NCBI GenBank assembly: GCA_009869945.1
Contig: WIXG01000695.1
Location: forward strand, 1 to 26,192
Direction: 5' to 3'
DNA length: 26,192 nt
From: Mesaphorura yosii
Taxonomy: Eukaryota > Arthropoda > Collembola > Poduromorpha > Tullbergiidae
The notes under the pieces are model-generated. The model did not search any database and was not told where the DNA came from. It worked only from the letters and a program-made list of their open reading frames with translations. Positions within the stretch are counted from its first letter, which is position 1. Every line of letters starts with the position of its first letter. Positions 11,725 to 22,999 of the stretch are shown here, one piece after another. The position numbers and the translations under genes are program-made.

Positions 11725-13159
11725 ATGTCTTCCTGCGGTCCTCCAATCACCGTCCGTGTACGGCCAGCAAGTACCTGCCCAAGTCGTACGTCTCAACGCT
11801 CCTGTGGAGGAGCAGTGCGTACTTCCGGTCGCCTTTCTGTCCGTCGTCCAGCTAGTCGTCAATGTAGCCGTTCAAGCTTGGCACCAAAGCTACCACAGAT
11901 ACAACCATGTACTTTTCACCCACGCCAAGATTGCTGCATCCCGAAATGCTGCTCTCCAGTAAGTAGCCTTTTTATGACTAACTGGCCAATACTCAGCAGG
12001 CACTCCTGGCTTTGGTCTTTGGGTGAAAGCTTTACGGTGATTGATTTATTTTCCAGCCCTTGCCAAAATGTCCAATTGGAATCTATATTGAACGTGCCAA
12101 GCCAATTCGTCCTGACCGCTACTATGAACCACCAATGGTCCCCTTCAGTGGTAAGAGTACCACTATTTAGAGTCTAGAAGCCCAGGAAAGGGAGTGGTGA
12201 CTATTCATGTGTCTGACTGTACAGGCTTGACAACATATCGTGAAAACTACTACTTGAAGTGTATTCAACGTGGACAATCCTTCAAACCGGCTTCTACATT
12301 TGATGCATCCTCCGCTAAGATTGACGGCCTTACAACCTACACTGAAGCGTACACTCCCAAGCCAATTTATCCATATCGTAAACCAGCCTGGGTCAAGACT
12401 GCTGAGTTTGATCCATCTGAAGCAAAACTAGATGGAATTTCGACCTATCGAAGTGACTACAATGGCTGTGTGGCAGAACGTGCTAAATCACTGAAACCGA
12501 TGGCTCAATTTGACTCATCATCTGCTTCAATGGACGATAAGACAACCTATCGTACAACTTATATTCCGTACTGTCCATACGAATATCAGTATGCAAAACA
12601 GCCAATGTACAAACAAGTTGGTGGTGGAGATGTATCTTGTGCACCGTTGGATGACATTACTACTTATCGTGTAAGAACACTTTTTTAAAGCAAAATTAAG
12701 TACTAAGATTTAATTTAATTCAACTTTAATTGATTCACTTTGATTTTACTTTTACTAAGGCTGACTACTGGCCAAAGCAAACCACGAAAACTAAGAGCAT
12801 GAAGCCAAGCATCCGCGCTGCTTTCTCTGATGCGAAGTTTGCTCACATCACCACATACCGCAATGATTTTATTCCATTCCACTTTGAAAGATGCAGTGGT
12901 CCATGTATTCCGGCTGAGATTTACACCGAAATGTATCCACGTAAGTTTACTTAACATTACAGACCGTTGAGGTCGGTTAATTATATCAACTGAAATATCA
13001 GCTTTGTTACTTACAGCTGTAGCTGACCCGGACGCACAAATTCAACGTGAGGAAGGGCCGTGTCCTGCGCCTTGTCGACCAGAAGTTTCGACAGGTTTCA
13101 ATCCAGCAGAGTGCAACAACTATGAAGCGGGAGAGCCAGCGGCTGAACCCTGCGCATGA
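11725..13159 (+). CDS. SAXO-family microtubule-stabilising protein, copy 2 (5 coding exons)
   Basis: Second SAXO paralogue, same strand. Exons: 11725-11958, 12057-12150, 12225-12670, 12760-12940, 13017-13159. All junctions are GT-AG with consistent phase, giving 365 residues. Six Mn-type repeats are visible: FSGLTTYRENYYL, IDGLTTYTEAYTP, LDGISTYRSDYNG, MDDKTTYRTTYIP, LDDITTYRADYWP (split by an intron after TTYR) and FAHITTYRNDFIP. Exon 2 is 94 bases, exactly as exon 4 of copy 1, and later exons match in phase and nearly in length (446 against 443, 181 against 175). The single first exon encodes 78 residues rich in Arg, Ser and Cys, ending in a cluster (DCCIPKCC) reminiscent of the Cys-rich SAXO N-terminus. 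The C-terminal tail is Pro/Cys/Glu-rich. By family knowledge it would act on axonemes, probably in sperm. Confidence 0.88.
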
Positions 13160-13265
13160 AATGTTAAAACTAAATTTCCTTCCAAAAATAACGTGAACCC
13201 ATTAATTGTAAAAAAAAAATAATCAGCATGTATTGGATATGAAAGTGGATTGAGTAAGATGTGAA

Positions 13266-13271
13266 AATAAA
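13266..13271 (+). terminator. Polyadenylation signal, SAXO copy 2
   Basis: An AATAAA hexamer lies 106 bases after the stop codon. Confidence 0.6.
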
Positions 13272-13798
13272 AATCTGATTGAAAAATACGTAATGACTTG
13301 ACAAAGGTGCATAGCTCTTAACTATTTCTTTAAACCCAAGATTGATTCCTTCCAGGAATTCAGTGTTGGAAATAGGAGTTAAGCCTTTAACAGTTCGCAG
13401 TCTTGCAATATCTGAAAAACCGTTTTCGAGTTCTTGTCAGAAAATTTGAGCATCATTCAAACAAGATTGGTCGGATGAGAGTAATGAAAATTGAATGAAT
13501 AGTATTATTTTATTTCTTTCTTATCACATGCAATAGTAACAATACATATAGAAATTTCATATTATATTATCTGAGAATTTTGAGTGTAGTATACGCAAGG
13601 TCATTATGCATTTATTAATTGACTCTATTTCTACTAATTAGGAATTTGTTATACCCTATCATATTACGTCACTTTGCCTTATCTCCCACTGGCATGAAAA
13701 ATGAGGTTTTACAAGTTTTGTTACGTTTCTTATCATAAGATAGCGGATAGGGGAGCAAGGTATTAAAGCTGTGAAGTTGTAGTGGGTTGTTAAGAACT
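13272..13798. other. Convergent 3' flank between SAXO copy 2 and PI4KII
   Basis: This is about 530 bases of AT-rich DNA between two genes that converge. No gene is visible. It contains minus-strand polyadenylation hexamers at 13509-13514 and 13611-13616 (TTTATT on the plus strand). Confidence 0.5.
13611..13616 (-). terminator. Polyadenylation signal, PI4KII gene
   Basis: AATAAA on the minus strand, about 180 bases beyond the PI4KII stop codon. A second copy at 13509-13514 could act as an alternative. Confidence 0.45.
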
Positions 13799-15699
<1,901 letters not shown>

Positions 15700-16634
15700 T
15701 TCATAAAAGTTGCCAGACTGCGTCACGCTATCAAGTAATTTTCGTTTAAAGATTACGCTCCTTAGAAAACAAATAAGTGGATCGTCTGTGTTAACGTGAG
15801 GAGAAACAAAAATTAAATATTTGCAAACAGTAAGTTCTTGTCATGCACTCTTGTAGTATAGCAACGAAAAACTTAATTGCAGTTAGCACTTTCTTCGCAC
15901 TTGCCCGATGTCACTTATTTTCACATTCGCAATGTTTTCGAAATTAATACACAGGCACTGCAATAATTGTGGGAACTGGAACTAAATGTGTGTGTGCACT
16001 TCGGAGTAAAATGGAGAGACAGATCAAATAAACTCATGATATGTTCTGACTTCTGTTAAAGTGCGTAGCTTCCGTCCCTACATAGTCAGCCCAGCGTCGT
16101 TCTAGGTTTTGTACTACACGATATGTCGTCAGTCACACGCTAAGGATCTAATCTCACACGGGAACGGGTGGGTGTAGTCAGCGTACGATGCGTGATAGCT
16201 CAAGTACAGCTACAGTCGCTCTTCGTGGTTGAGATAAGATAAAGCCTAGAATATTACAATTAAAATTTATGACAGGTAAGCTTGGTAAAGCTGAGACTTT
16301 AGGTGGAATGCAAAGTTTCGTCGTAAACACACAAGAAACTATCCTATATTCAAGTCCTATCACACTGGTCAACTTCAAGAGTTTCGAAGTCGAGATAGCA
16401 AGAATTAATATTTAAATGCAGATCAAACTGAGATCTAACTGGTCCTTTTCGGTTGGTATCCGTTCAATTAGTAGATCCTAATCAAGTTCAATCGTGCGCT
16501 GTACTACTTTGACTGTCTATCGGTTGGGATTGATTTTGATGTCTGGAGTCTTCAAGTTCAAATGAACTCTATGATTAGAAGCTTGCAGTCGTATTTACGA
16601 TGAAATGGATTCCTTCAGTAGATGTCGTGATAAG
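15700..16634. other. Intergenic, PI4KII upstream region
   Basis: About 930 bases between the PI4KII start codon and the 3' end of the next minus-strand gene model. I see no gene. It should hold the PI4KII promoter, but no TATA or initiator element stands out. Confidence 0.45.
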
Positions 16635-18277
16635 TTAAGTCGTTAACTTTTTCGTCTCTATACCAAGTTTGGCTGTGAATGTGTCACCTTCTGGAGGAAG
16701 ACCAAGTCGGGCTAAATCTAAAGGAGCAGGAAATGTGGTTAAACTTCAGGAAATCAACATAATTGAGGCAGAAGCTTCATATAAAAGAAATTGTAAGATA
16801 TGTACCATAATGAAGTTCAGAGATTGTAAATTGCAAACTTTGATAGGAACCGTTATCATGAATATACGACGGAGTGAGAACTGGAACTGATGCCGTTGGA
16901 GATTCTTCCGAAGGTGGTGGAACGTGTGGTTCTGTTTCAGAATCGTCAATTAAGACTGCTGTACTTCTTCCAGCAGTCTCTGAAGTTGTGGGTAGGCTCT
17001 TCGTTGGTCTAAGACGATCAATTGACACTTTTCGTTCTCCACTTGATACTTCTACAGCAGATTGGACCACTTCAATGTTCATCAGCTGGCTGCTTTCATC
17101 CATCATATTCTACTCATCCATTTCATCAAAGTTCGTTAATGTAATCACGTTCAACATGCAAAAAAATAAACAAAATGTGTCTTATCAGTTTGCACTTGAG
17201 TTCACTTTATGGAGACCACAATAGCTGGGCCAAGTTCCAAGTTCGAGCTTAACGTTCAGAGTTCACATGGCAATTACTTAAGACCAGCTACTTGCTTTGG
17301 TCATCGACGGCCCTTACTACTACGATGACACACAAATCTTGACTCGATGACTATCTAACATCGATTCCACACTGCTAATGAATGGAGCTATCAGTTATTA
17401 TACAGCAGGATCATACCTCCTGAGTCATGTTAACTGATTTTGTTTTCATGTCTCACTCACACATACGCTTATGTGTTATCACTTCTTTAAATTCCTACTT
17501 TAGTCTGTTTACTGTTTGTTCCAGTTGAATTATATTATGATTCTAGAGATCAGTACTGTAGGGATACAGTCCGCTTAAAATCTGATACAAAAGTATTTAC
17601 AATCGATTAATGGTACACCAATTTCTCTAACAAACTACGTGCGTATAAACTATAGACTTGTAAGTAAGGCGAGAGGAAGAATGACTAATCCTTCCAATTT
17701 GACGTAGCGTGAGGACGAGATTATACTGTCTGAAATTAATATTAATTTTTAATTCCTCTGTACATCAACTCTTATTACGCTGAGTGTTTCCTGCAGTCTT
17801 CCCACATTTGCCTGGCTAAACGAACGTCTGTCTCTGTTTCATTCCATTACTCATATCATTTCGTCAGCTCGTCTCTCTACTGACATCGCACGTACTACGT
17901 AGAACCAGAGACATGGAAACGTCACAGCTCGACTTTGGCTTTTGTGGTAACGGTGGAAGTCTGACAGAGTGGTTTACCTCGTTCTCATTTGTTTCCGAAT
18001 TTTCGCTGGGCCTTGGCCATTGTCGCAATGCTATTGTTGAAATGAAGTCACACTTATTCTTGGATCTGGATGTTCTACTCTGCACTTGACTTTCAGATAT
18101 TTGTCGTCGATCTTTCCAGCTAGCGGTACCAGTTATCTGCAAGTCGAGGTTAAGATAAGAATTGATCATGAATGATTAAATTAGTTGTGAACATACAAAA
18201 TGAAACAGGAGTTTCGGAGCTTTTGTTTCCAATTTCAAAGGAACAGTTAAAGACTGCACGGCTACAGTGGATTCCAT
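16635..18277 (-). CDS. Unassigned 193-residue protein, four-exon model
   Basis: I do not recognise this protein. Model exons in transcript order: 18277-18197 (starts MESTVAVQSL), 18136-17978, 17109-16851, 16717-16635. Exon 1 ends in a good donor (GTATGT), exon 2 has a pyrimidine-rich acceptor ending TTGCAG, exon 4 follows TTTCCTGCTCCTTTAG, and all four phases fit into one 193-codon frame. Exon 2 has a basic Arg/Lys/Ser stretch (TGTASWKDRRQISESQ). Exon 3 is Ser/Thr/Pro/Glu-rich (ETEPHVPPPSEESPTAS), suggesting a disordered, possibly nuclear protein. The weakest points are the exon 3 acceptor (ATGAGTAG, poor pyrimidine tract), the exon 3 donor (GTTCCT) and the 868-base intron 2. Exon 3 also has an ATG at 17106 preceded by an in-frame stop, so exons 3 and 4 could instead be a separate small gene. 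No polyadenylation signal is obvious. Confidence 0.42.
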
Positions 18278-19230
18278 GGTTGAATTGGAGTTAAGGTTAG
18301 CCAGCGCACAGTACTCCGCATTGCACAATGTTGGTTGTGTTGTGCTGGCCAACGCAACCTAACCTAACCTCTCCCATGCAGTCCCATGTGTTCTGGGACT
18401 TAGAATTTCTCTGGCTACCCTTAATTCCAATCCAATCGGATTCCATATCTACATATTTGCAACCATTAGCATCTTACAATAATAACTGAATCGTCCATGA
18501 AATCGGCATTAGAACTTACATTTCTAGCATTTGAATGACGCGGTCGAAGGTCCTTCAGCTGGCGAAGCGCCAAGAGTTAACCCTTCTGTGAATTTGTCCA
18601 TTATGAAGTTCTTCCGTTGAAATTTTCGCGAAATTTGGTGTAAAATGCAGACAGACTTCCCAGTGTGGTTTGTGCATTTAGATTGCGGATTTCGTGAATT
18701 GAGTAGCCCTGAAAGAGCTGTTGGCAAATCAAATTTCAAATGTGCAATTCCAATCTGTATGTCTGAATAGAAATCAGAAGACATAGATAGCAAAGACGAC
18801 TTTAATCCGGAAACTGGAATTTGATGGTTTTAATACAGATCATTTACTAGAATGTTTGCATAACAACACAGCAAAACTGAGTCATGTCTCATTTCACACA
18901 GAAGAGTGAGTCATTGCTGAGAGCGAAGGAAGAGCGCTAAACGAAGTTTGAAGGTAGAGTTGGGGTTTGAGCACATGTCGAGCCGCAGTTAGAATCATCT
19001 GTAATGGGTCAATGTGATTCTTATTTTTGTGTCCAAGTCTTTGCAACCAGTAAAACTCACTTTAGCGACGATTTTCGAGCAGAGTTATTCACGCGGAAAC
19101 CAATTAGGTGCACTTGATCAACTGAGTGCAGAGTGCAAGGAACACACCGAACCACAATTATATCTGTCGTTAATTGATAAAGGAAACTTTAATTCGCTAC
19201 CCTTTGTGGCCTTTGCCAGCCATATCAGCC
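18278..19230. other. Divergent intergenic region upstream of NOC3
   Basis: This lies between the minus-strand unassigned gene and the plus-strand NOC3 gene, so it may serve both as promoter. It contains (AACCT)3 at 18356-18370, an imperfect inverted repeat around 18297-18354, and a minus-strand open frame (18793-18524) followed by a strong splice donor (GTAAGT near 18521) that could be an upstream exon. Confidence 0.45.
18356..18370. repeat. (AACCT)3 telomere-type pentamer run
   Basis: Three units of AACCT, the complement of the arthropod TTAGG-type telomere repeat. It is far too short to be a telomere, and such runs occur dispersed in arthropod genomes. Confidence 0.6.
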
Positions 19231-22200
19231 ATGGGGAAGATTTCCGCCATCAAGAGAAAGAACATTAAAGGTGGGAAGATGAGTAAGGGTAAGAAGACAT
19301 CTAACAAAAGAGTTACAAAAGCAAGAAGGAGGCTGGCACTTATGAAGAAAATTAAACAGAAGAATGAGGCTGCGGCTAAAGGTAACTTGCAAAGCTGGTA
19401 AAATAGTAAGCTTGACAAATCAATAGAAATGAGTTGCAAAATAATAAGCGATAGGTTATCGATTGATATAATTACACTCACAGGGTCCAAAGTGAAGCCT
19501 GATGACATTGGTGCTGGTGATGTTCTTGACATGCTGGACAAGGAAGAGCTGGCCTTTATTCATTCCAGAGATCGCATTAGACATCCGGAGAGTATTGTTC
19601 GTAACCTGTTAAAGTACGTAACTCTGAACTCTAGATCGTTGCAAATTTTGACATGATGTAAGCAGTGAAATCTTAAACATATCAGGGGCAACAAGAGGAA
19701 ACGAACCGATGACGACGATGAGTTAGTGGAGAAGATGTACGAGATGGAAACCATCAAAAGAACAGAATCTGAAAAGAAAATTCGTCCATTACTTCCCATA
19801 AAAACTTCCCGTGGTCTCGAAATGCAATTCACGGAAGAACGTGTGACTGAAACCGAAGAACTAGGTTTTCTTGGTTCCACAACACCTGGGCAATTATTTG
19901 GAACAACTCATCCAAATTCTACAGGAGTAGAGTTTATCAAGCCTGGCCAGGAGATCTCTCCTGAAGAACTAAAGCTTCGCCGAAAGTTGAAACTTTCAGA
20001 GTACAAAATTAAGATTGGATCTCTTTGCGCGTCATTCCTTGAAGATCCAGAAAATAGGGTACACTGAGAGCATATTTCTTGAATCTGTTCTAATTTGATT
20101 GCTCAGTTCTAATTCTTACTCTTGAATTTCAGATGAAAAATTTGGATAGCGTACTGGCAATGCTGGTAAATCCAGACTCTTCTGTTTCACTCTCGGTCCC
20201 CAAACTATGCGCCCTGTCGTTGCAAGCTGTCTTCGCAGACGTTCTGCCATCATATCCCATTAAACACACGAATCCGGATGGAGTAAAATGTACTTGCTAT
20301 AAGCACTATGTCGTAATGTTATTAGCAAGGTAGAATAGAAAGTATTCCTCGGTCTTCTAACGGTGTGATTCGTTCTCTTCTCTTAACAGTGAAAGCCCAA
20401 ACTCGTGAACTGCAGTCATATGAAACTGGCTTATTGAGTCGATATAAGACGTACCTACAAAGGCTGGAAAAAGTAATCGACAAATACCTGCCTCGAAAGG
20501 TGAAAAGCGGTCAGCGTGTGTCCGAGGTTCGTTTCTTCTCTTCTGATTACCAAATCCTATAATTTACAGGCGCATTTCATTAACAGGCTGAGAGAGGATT
20601 CGGTCTTGTGGCCTTACGATGTTGTGGTGCTATGTTATGCTCACATCCATACTTTAATATGGCTCCGAATCTTATCGTGTTCATGGTTCCTTTGCTCAAT
20701 TCCTGGGATCCAGAAGTCCGAAACATTGTCTCTGACGCAATCAAAGAAGTGTTCACTATTGACAAAAGAGGAGAATTCTCTCTTGAGGTGAAGTCATTTT
20801 TCAACACTTTGAGGTGCGAAAGCTTATACTTAATTGTCACTGTCCAACAACTCTATTGTTGTCGCAGATCGTGCAAAGAATAAACGTACTGATTAAAGCC
20901 AGATTTGGACCTGACAAGAGTAACATGGTTCGACGAGATTTGCTCGACGTGCTGCTTGCACTAAGAATAAAGGAAGCCGACATTCTGAAAGAGAAAAAAG
21001 AAGAAATGATGCCAACGAAAAACATGACCTTTGAACAACGAAAAATGCTCTCGAAGAGACAGCGTAAAGTAAGGCTACTCAAGTTTGACTAATGGTGCTT
21101 GGGGATAATGCTAACGGAAATTTTATATATTCAGAAAGCCAAGGAAATGGTCCAACTTGAGAAGGAGTTGCTCGAAGCGTCTGCTGAAGAAAACAAAGCT
21201 AGAAAGTCACACTTCCTAACTGAAATCACCAAATTCGTGTTTGCCATCTACTTCCGAATTTTGAAGTACGACCAAATAAACGAACTACTTTTGGCTGCTG
21301 TTCTGGAAGGACTCGGAAGGTAAGTTTGACCTTATCCTTATTCTCCGTACTTTTTCATAAGCCCAAAATGCTAATTGTAACATAATTTGTTGCAGATTTG
21401 CTCACGTTATCAACCTTGACTACTTCAATGATCTCCTGGCACAATTGAATAAAATTCAACAAAGGAAAAACTTGTCTCGACAACATGCTTTGTACTGTAT
21501 TCGAACAGTACTCAGTGTTCTTGATGGTCATGGCTCTGTTTTAACGTTGGACCCGACTGGATTTCACAAAAACTTGTATAATCATTTGATGACTTTGAAT
21601 TCTCGTAAGCCTGCTAGTAGCAATATAACATTCAGAAACGAATTCCAAACACACGTACTACCATGCCGATTCCAGAGACTGATGGAAAGACCGTGTTTTT
21701 GGCGTTGGAATGCGTAAACTTAATCAACAAGAAGAAATTACCGGGCCCAAGAGCTGCAGCCTTTGTGAAGCGGATTGGTTCTATTGCACTACAGCTGGAG
21801 CATCCTGCCAGTATGGAATGTCTTAATGAACTGAAGAGACTTATTAGAGTATGCACCACACACAAAAATTAAAATCTTTAACTCTTTTCTCCATTAGCTG
21901 GATTATTGGCTTTTAATAAAATAAAATAAACTTTTTCTAAATTAGATGCAGAGTTCAACTCGAGCCCTTTTGGATTCGGAGGGAAGCATTGCAAGTGGCG
22001 TCTATTTACCTGAGCTGGATGATCCCGATCACTGCATGGCTCATACTTCAACTTTATGGGAACTAAGTCTGCTTTCAGTAAGTTTATCACACCAAAAATT
22101 TAAGTCTGCATAGTGTCTAGGACTTATCATTTCATCAGTGCTCTATGAAATTCCAAGCAATCCCTTGAAGCATTTCTTCGGTTATTTGTTTCAGCGTCAC

Positions 22201-22302
22201 TACCATCCACGCGTTCGTGAGTCCGCGGAAGCAATTACTGCTCTGTGTACCAGAAGTACCAATGAATCTAACGGGTCGAGAAGTCAACGAAGAAAATCTT
22301 GA
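19231..22302 (+). CDS. NOC3: Nucleolar complex protein 3 (NOC3), ribosome biogenesis (12 exons)
   Basis: NOC3/NOC3L acts with NOC2 in nucleolar and nuclear maturation and export of pre-60S ribosomes, and in yeast also in DNA replication licensing. Exons: 19231-19381, 19484-19613, 19686-20058, 20133-20289, 20390-20526, 20587-20787, 20868-21068, 21135-21319, 21396-21604, 21676-21848, 21946-22077, 22195-22302, all GT-AG and phase-consistent, giving 718 residues (human about 800). The N-terminus is highly basic ([16 protein letters not shown]). Family landmarks in order: [32 protein letters not shown] followed by [44 protein letters not shown] with [15 protein letters not shown] (CBF/Mak21-type HEAT region), and the late [20 protein letters not shown] plus RHYHPRVRE. 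The start is the first ATG in frame, in a good context (GCCATGG). The last 18 or so residues differ from the family and suggest a frame break (see findings). Confidence 0.93.
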
Positions 22303-22423
22303 AATTCTTCCCATCAATGTTTAATTTAATTTCCTGTATAAAATATTATTGCTTATTTGCTTATTCATGATTCATTGTGATCAAGTTAATTAAGAAAAGT
22401 TGTTGCAAACAAGGGTAACGTTC

Positions 22424-22429
22424 AATAAA
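22424..22429 (+). terminator. Polyadenylation signal, NOC3
   Basis: AATAAA 122 bases after the NOC3 stop. If the candidate exon at 22487-22603 is used, this signal would be intronic in that isoform. Confidence 0.5.
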
Positions 22430-22486
22430 AGCTAACTGGTAAGATTGGCAAGTGCTCCATCTTACTTATTTTTTAAACACAATTAG

Positions 22487-22603
22487 ACGCATCAGTTTCG
22501 CTTTGATGAATTTCGGCGTCCTCATGAGACCAAAGCAAAAAATCTAACCCAGGCCAAGATTCCAAGAGATGATCTGGCTAAAGCAAAAGCTGAAACGGTC
22601 TAA
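22487..22603 (+). other. Candidate alternative last exon of NOC3
   Basis: An acceptor-like AAACACAATTAG ends at 22486 and is followed by a 38-codon open frame (starting THQFRFDEFRRPHETK, Lys/Ala-rich end) closed by TAA at 22601-22603. It lies beyond the NOC3 polyadenylation signal and before SPO11. Joining it to frame +1 of NOC3 exon 12 would need a weak GTTTAA donor at 22319. It may be chance. Confidence 0.22.
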
Positions 22604-22999
22604 GGAGTTATGCAGCGCAAATCACGCATCTATGCTATGCTGAACTATTACCGCTATCACGTCTTTTTCCCTCGCCATATAAATCATAACGGATGTTTTT
22701 GTCGTTCTCTCATCTCACTTCAGAGTGCATGCTTGATTCTTTGATTTACTTTCTAAAATAGGTTCGTGTCTTCTGAGCTTTCACTGATTTCTTCTACAGT
22801 ATATTCAGGTCAGTGAAATTCAGTCCAGCTGGTGATACTTGCTGATCTTACAAATTAAGTGAGAAATGTAACTTACATTTTCGTGTCAAACTCCCTGTCA
22901 TAGTGAATTGTAGCTTCCCCTCCTGTTGCTGTCCATTGCAAAGTTGTCTTATAAGCAAACGATACTGACAAGGACCATTGGCACAAGAATCGAAAAATC
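22604..22999. other. Intergenic, SPO11 upstream region
   Basis: About 400 bases with no gene visible. No TATA box stands out before the SPO11 start codon at 23000. Confidence 0.4.

Noticed and set aside
16777..17106. Minus-strand segment with KVSIDRLRPTKS that recalls the tail of a Gypsy-type integrase
   Set aside because: No reverse transcriptase, integrase core, gag or long terminal repeats are visible nearby, and the segment joins in phase with flanking spliced pieces, so a host exon is the better reading.
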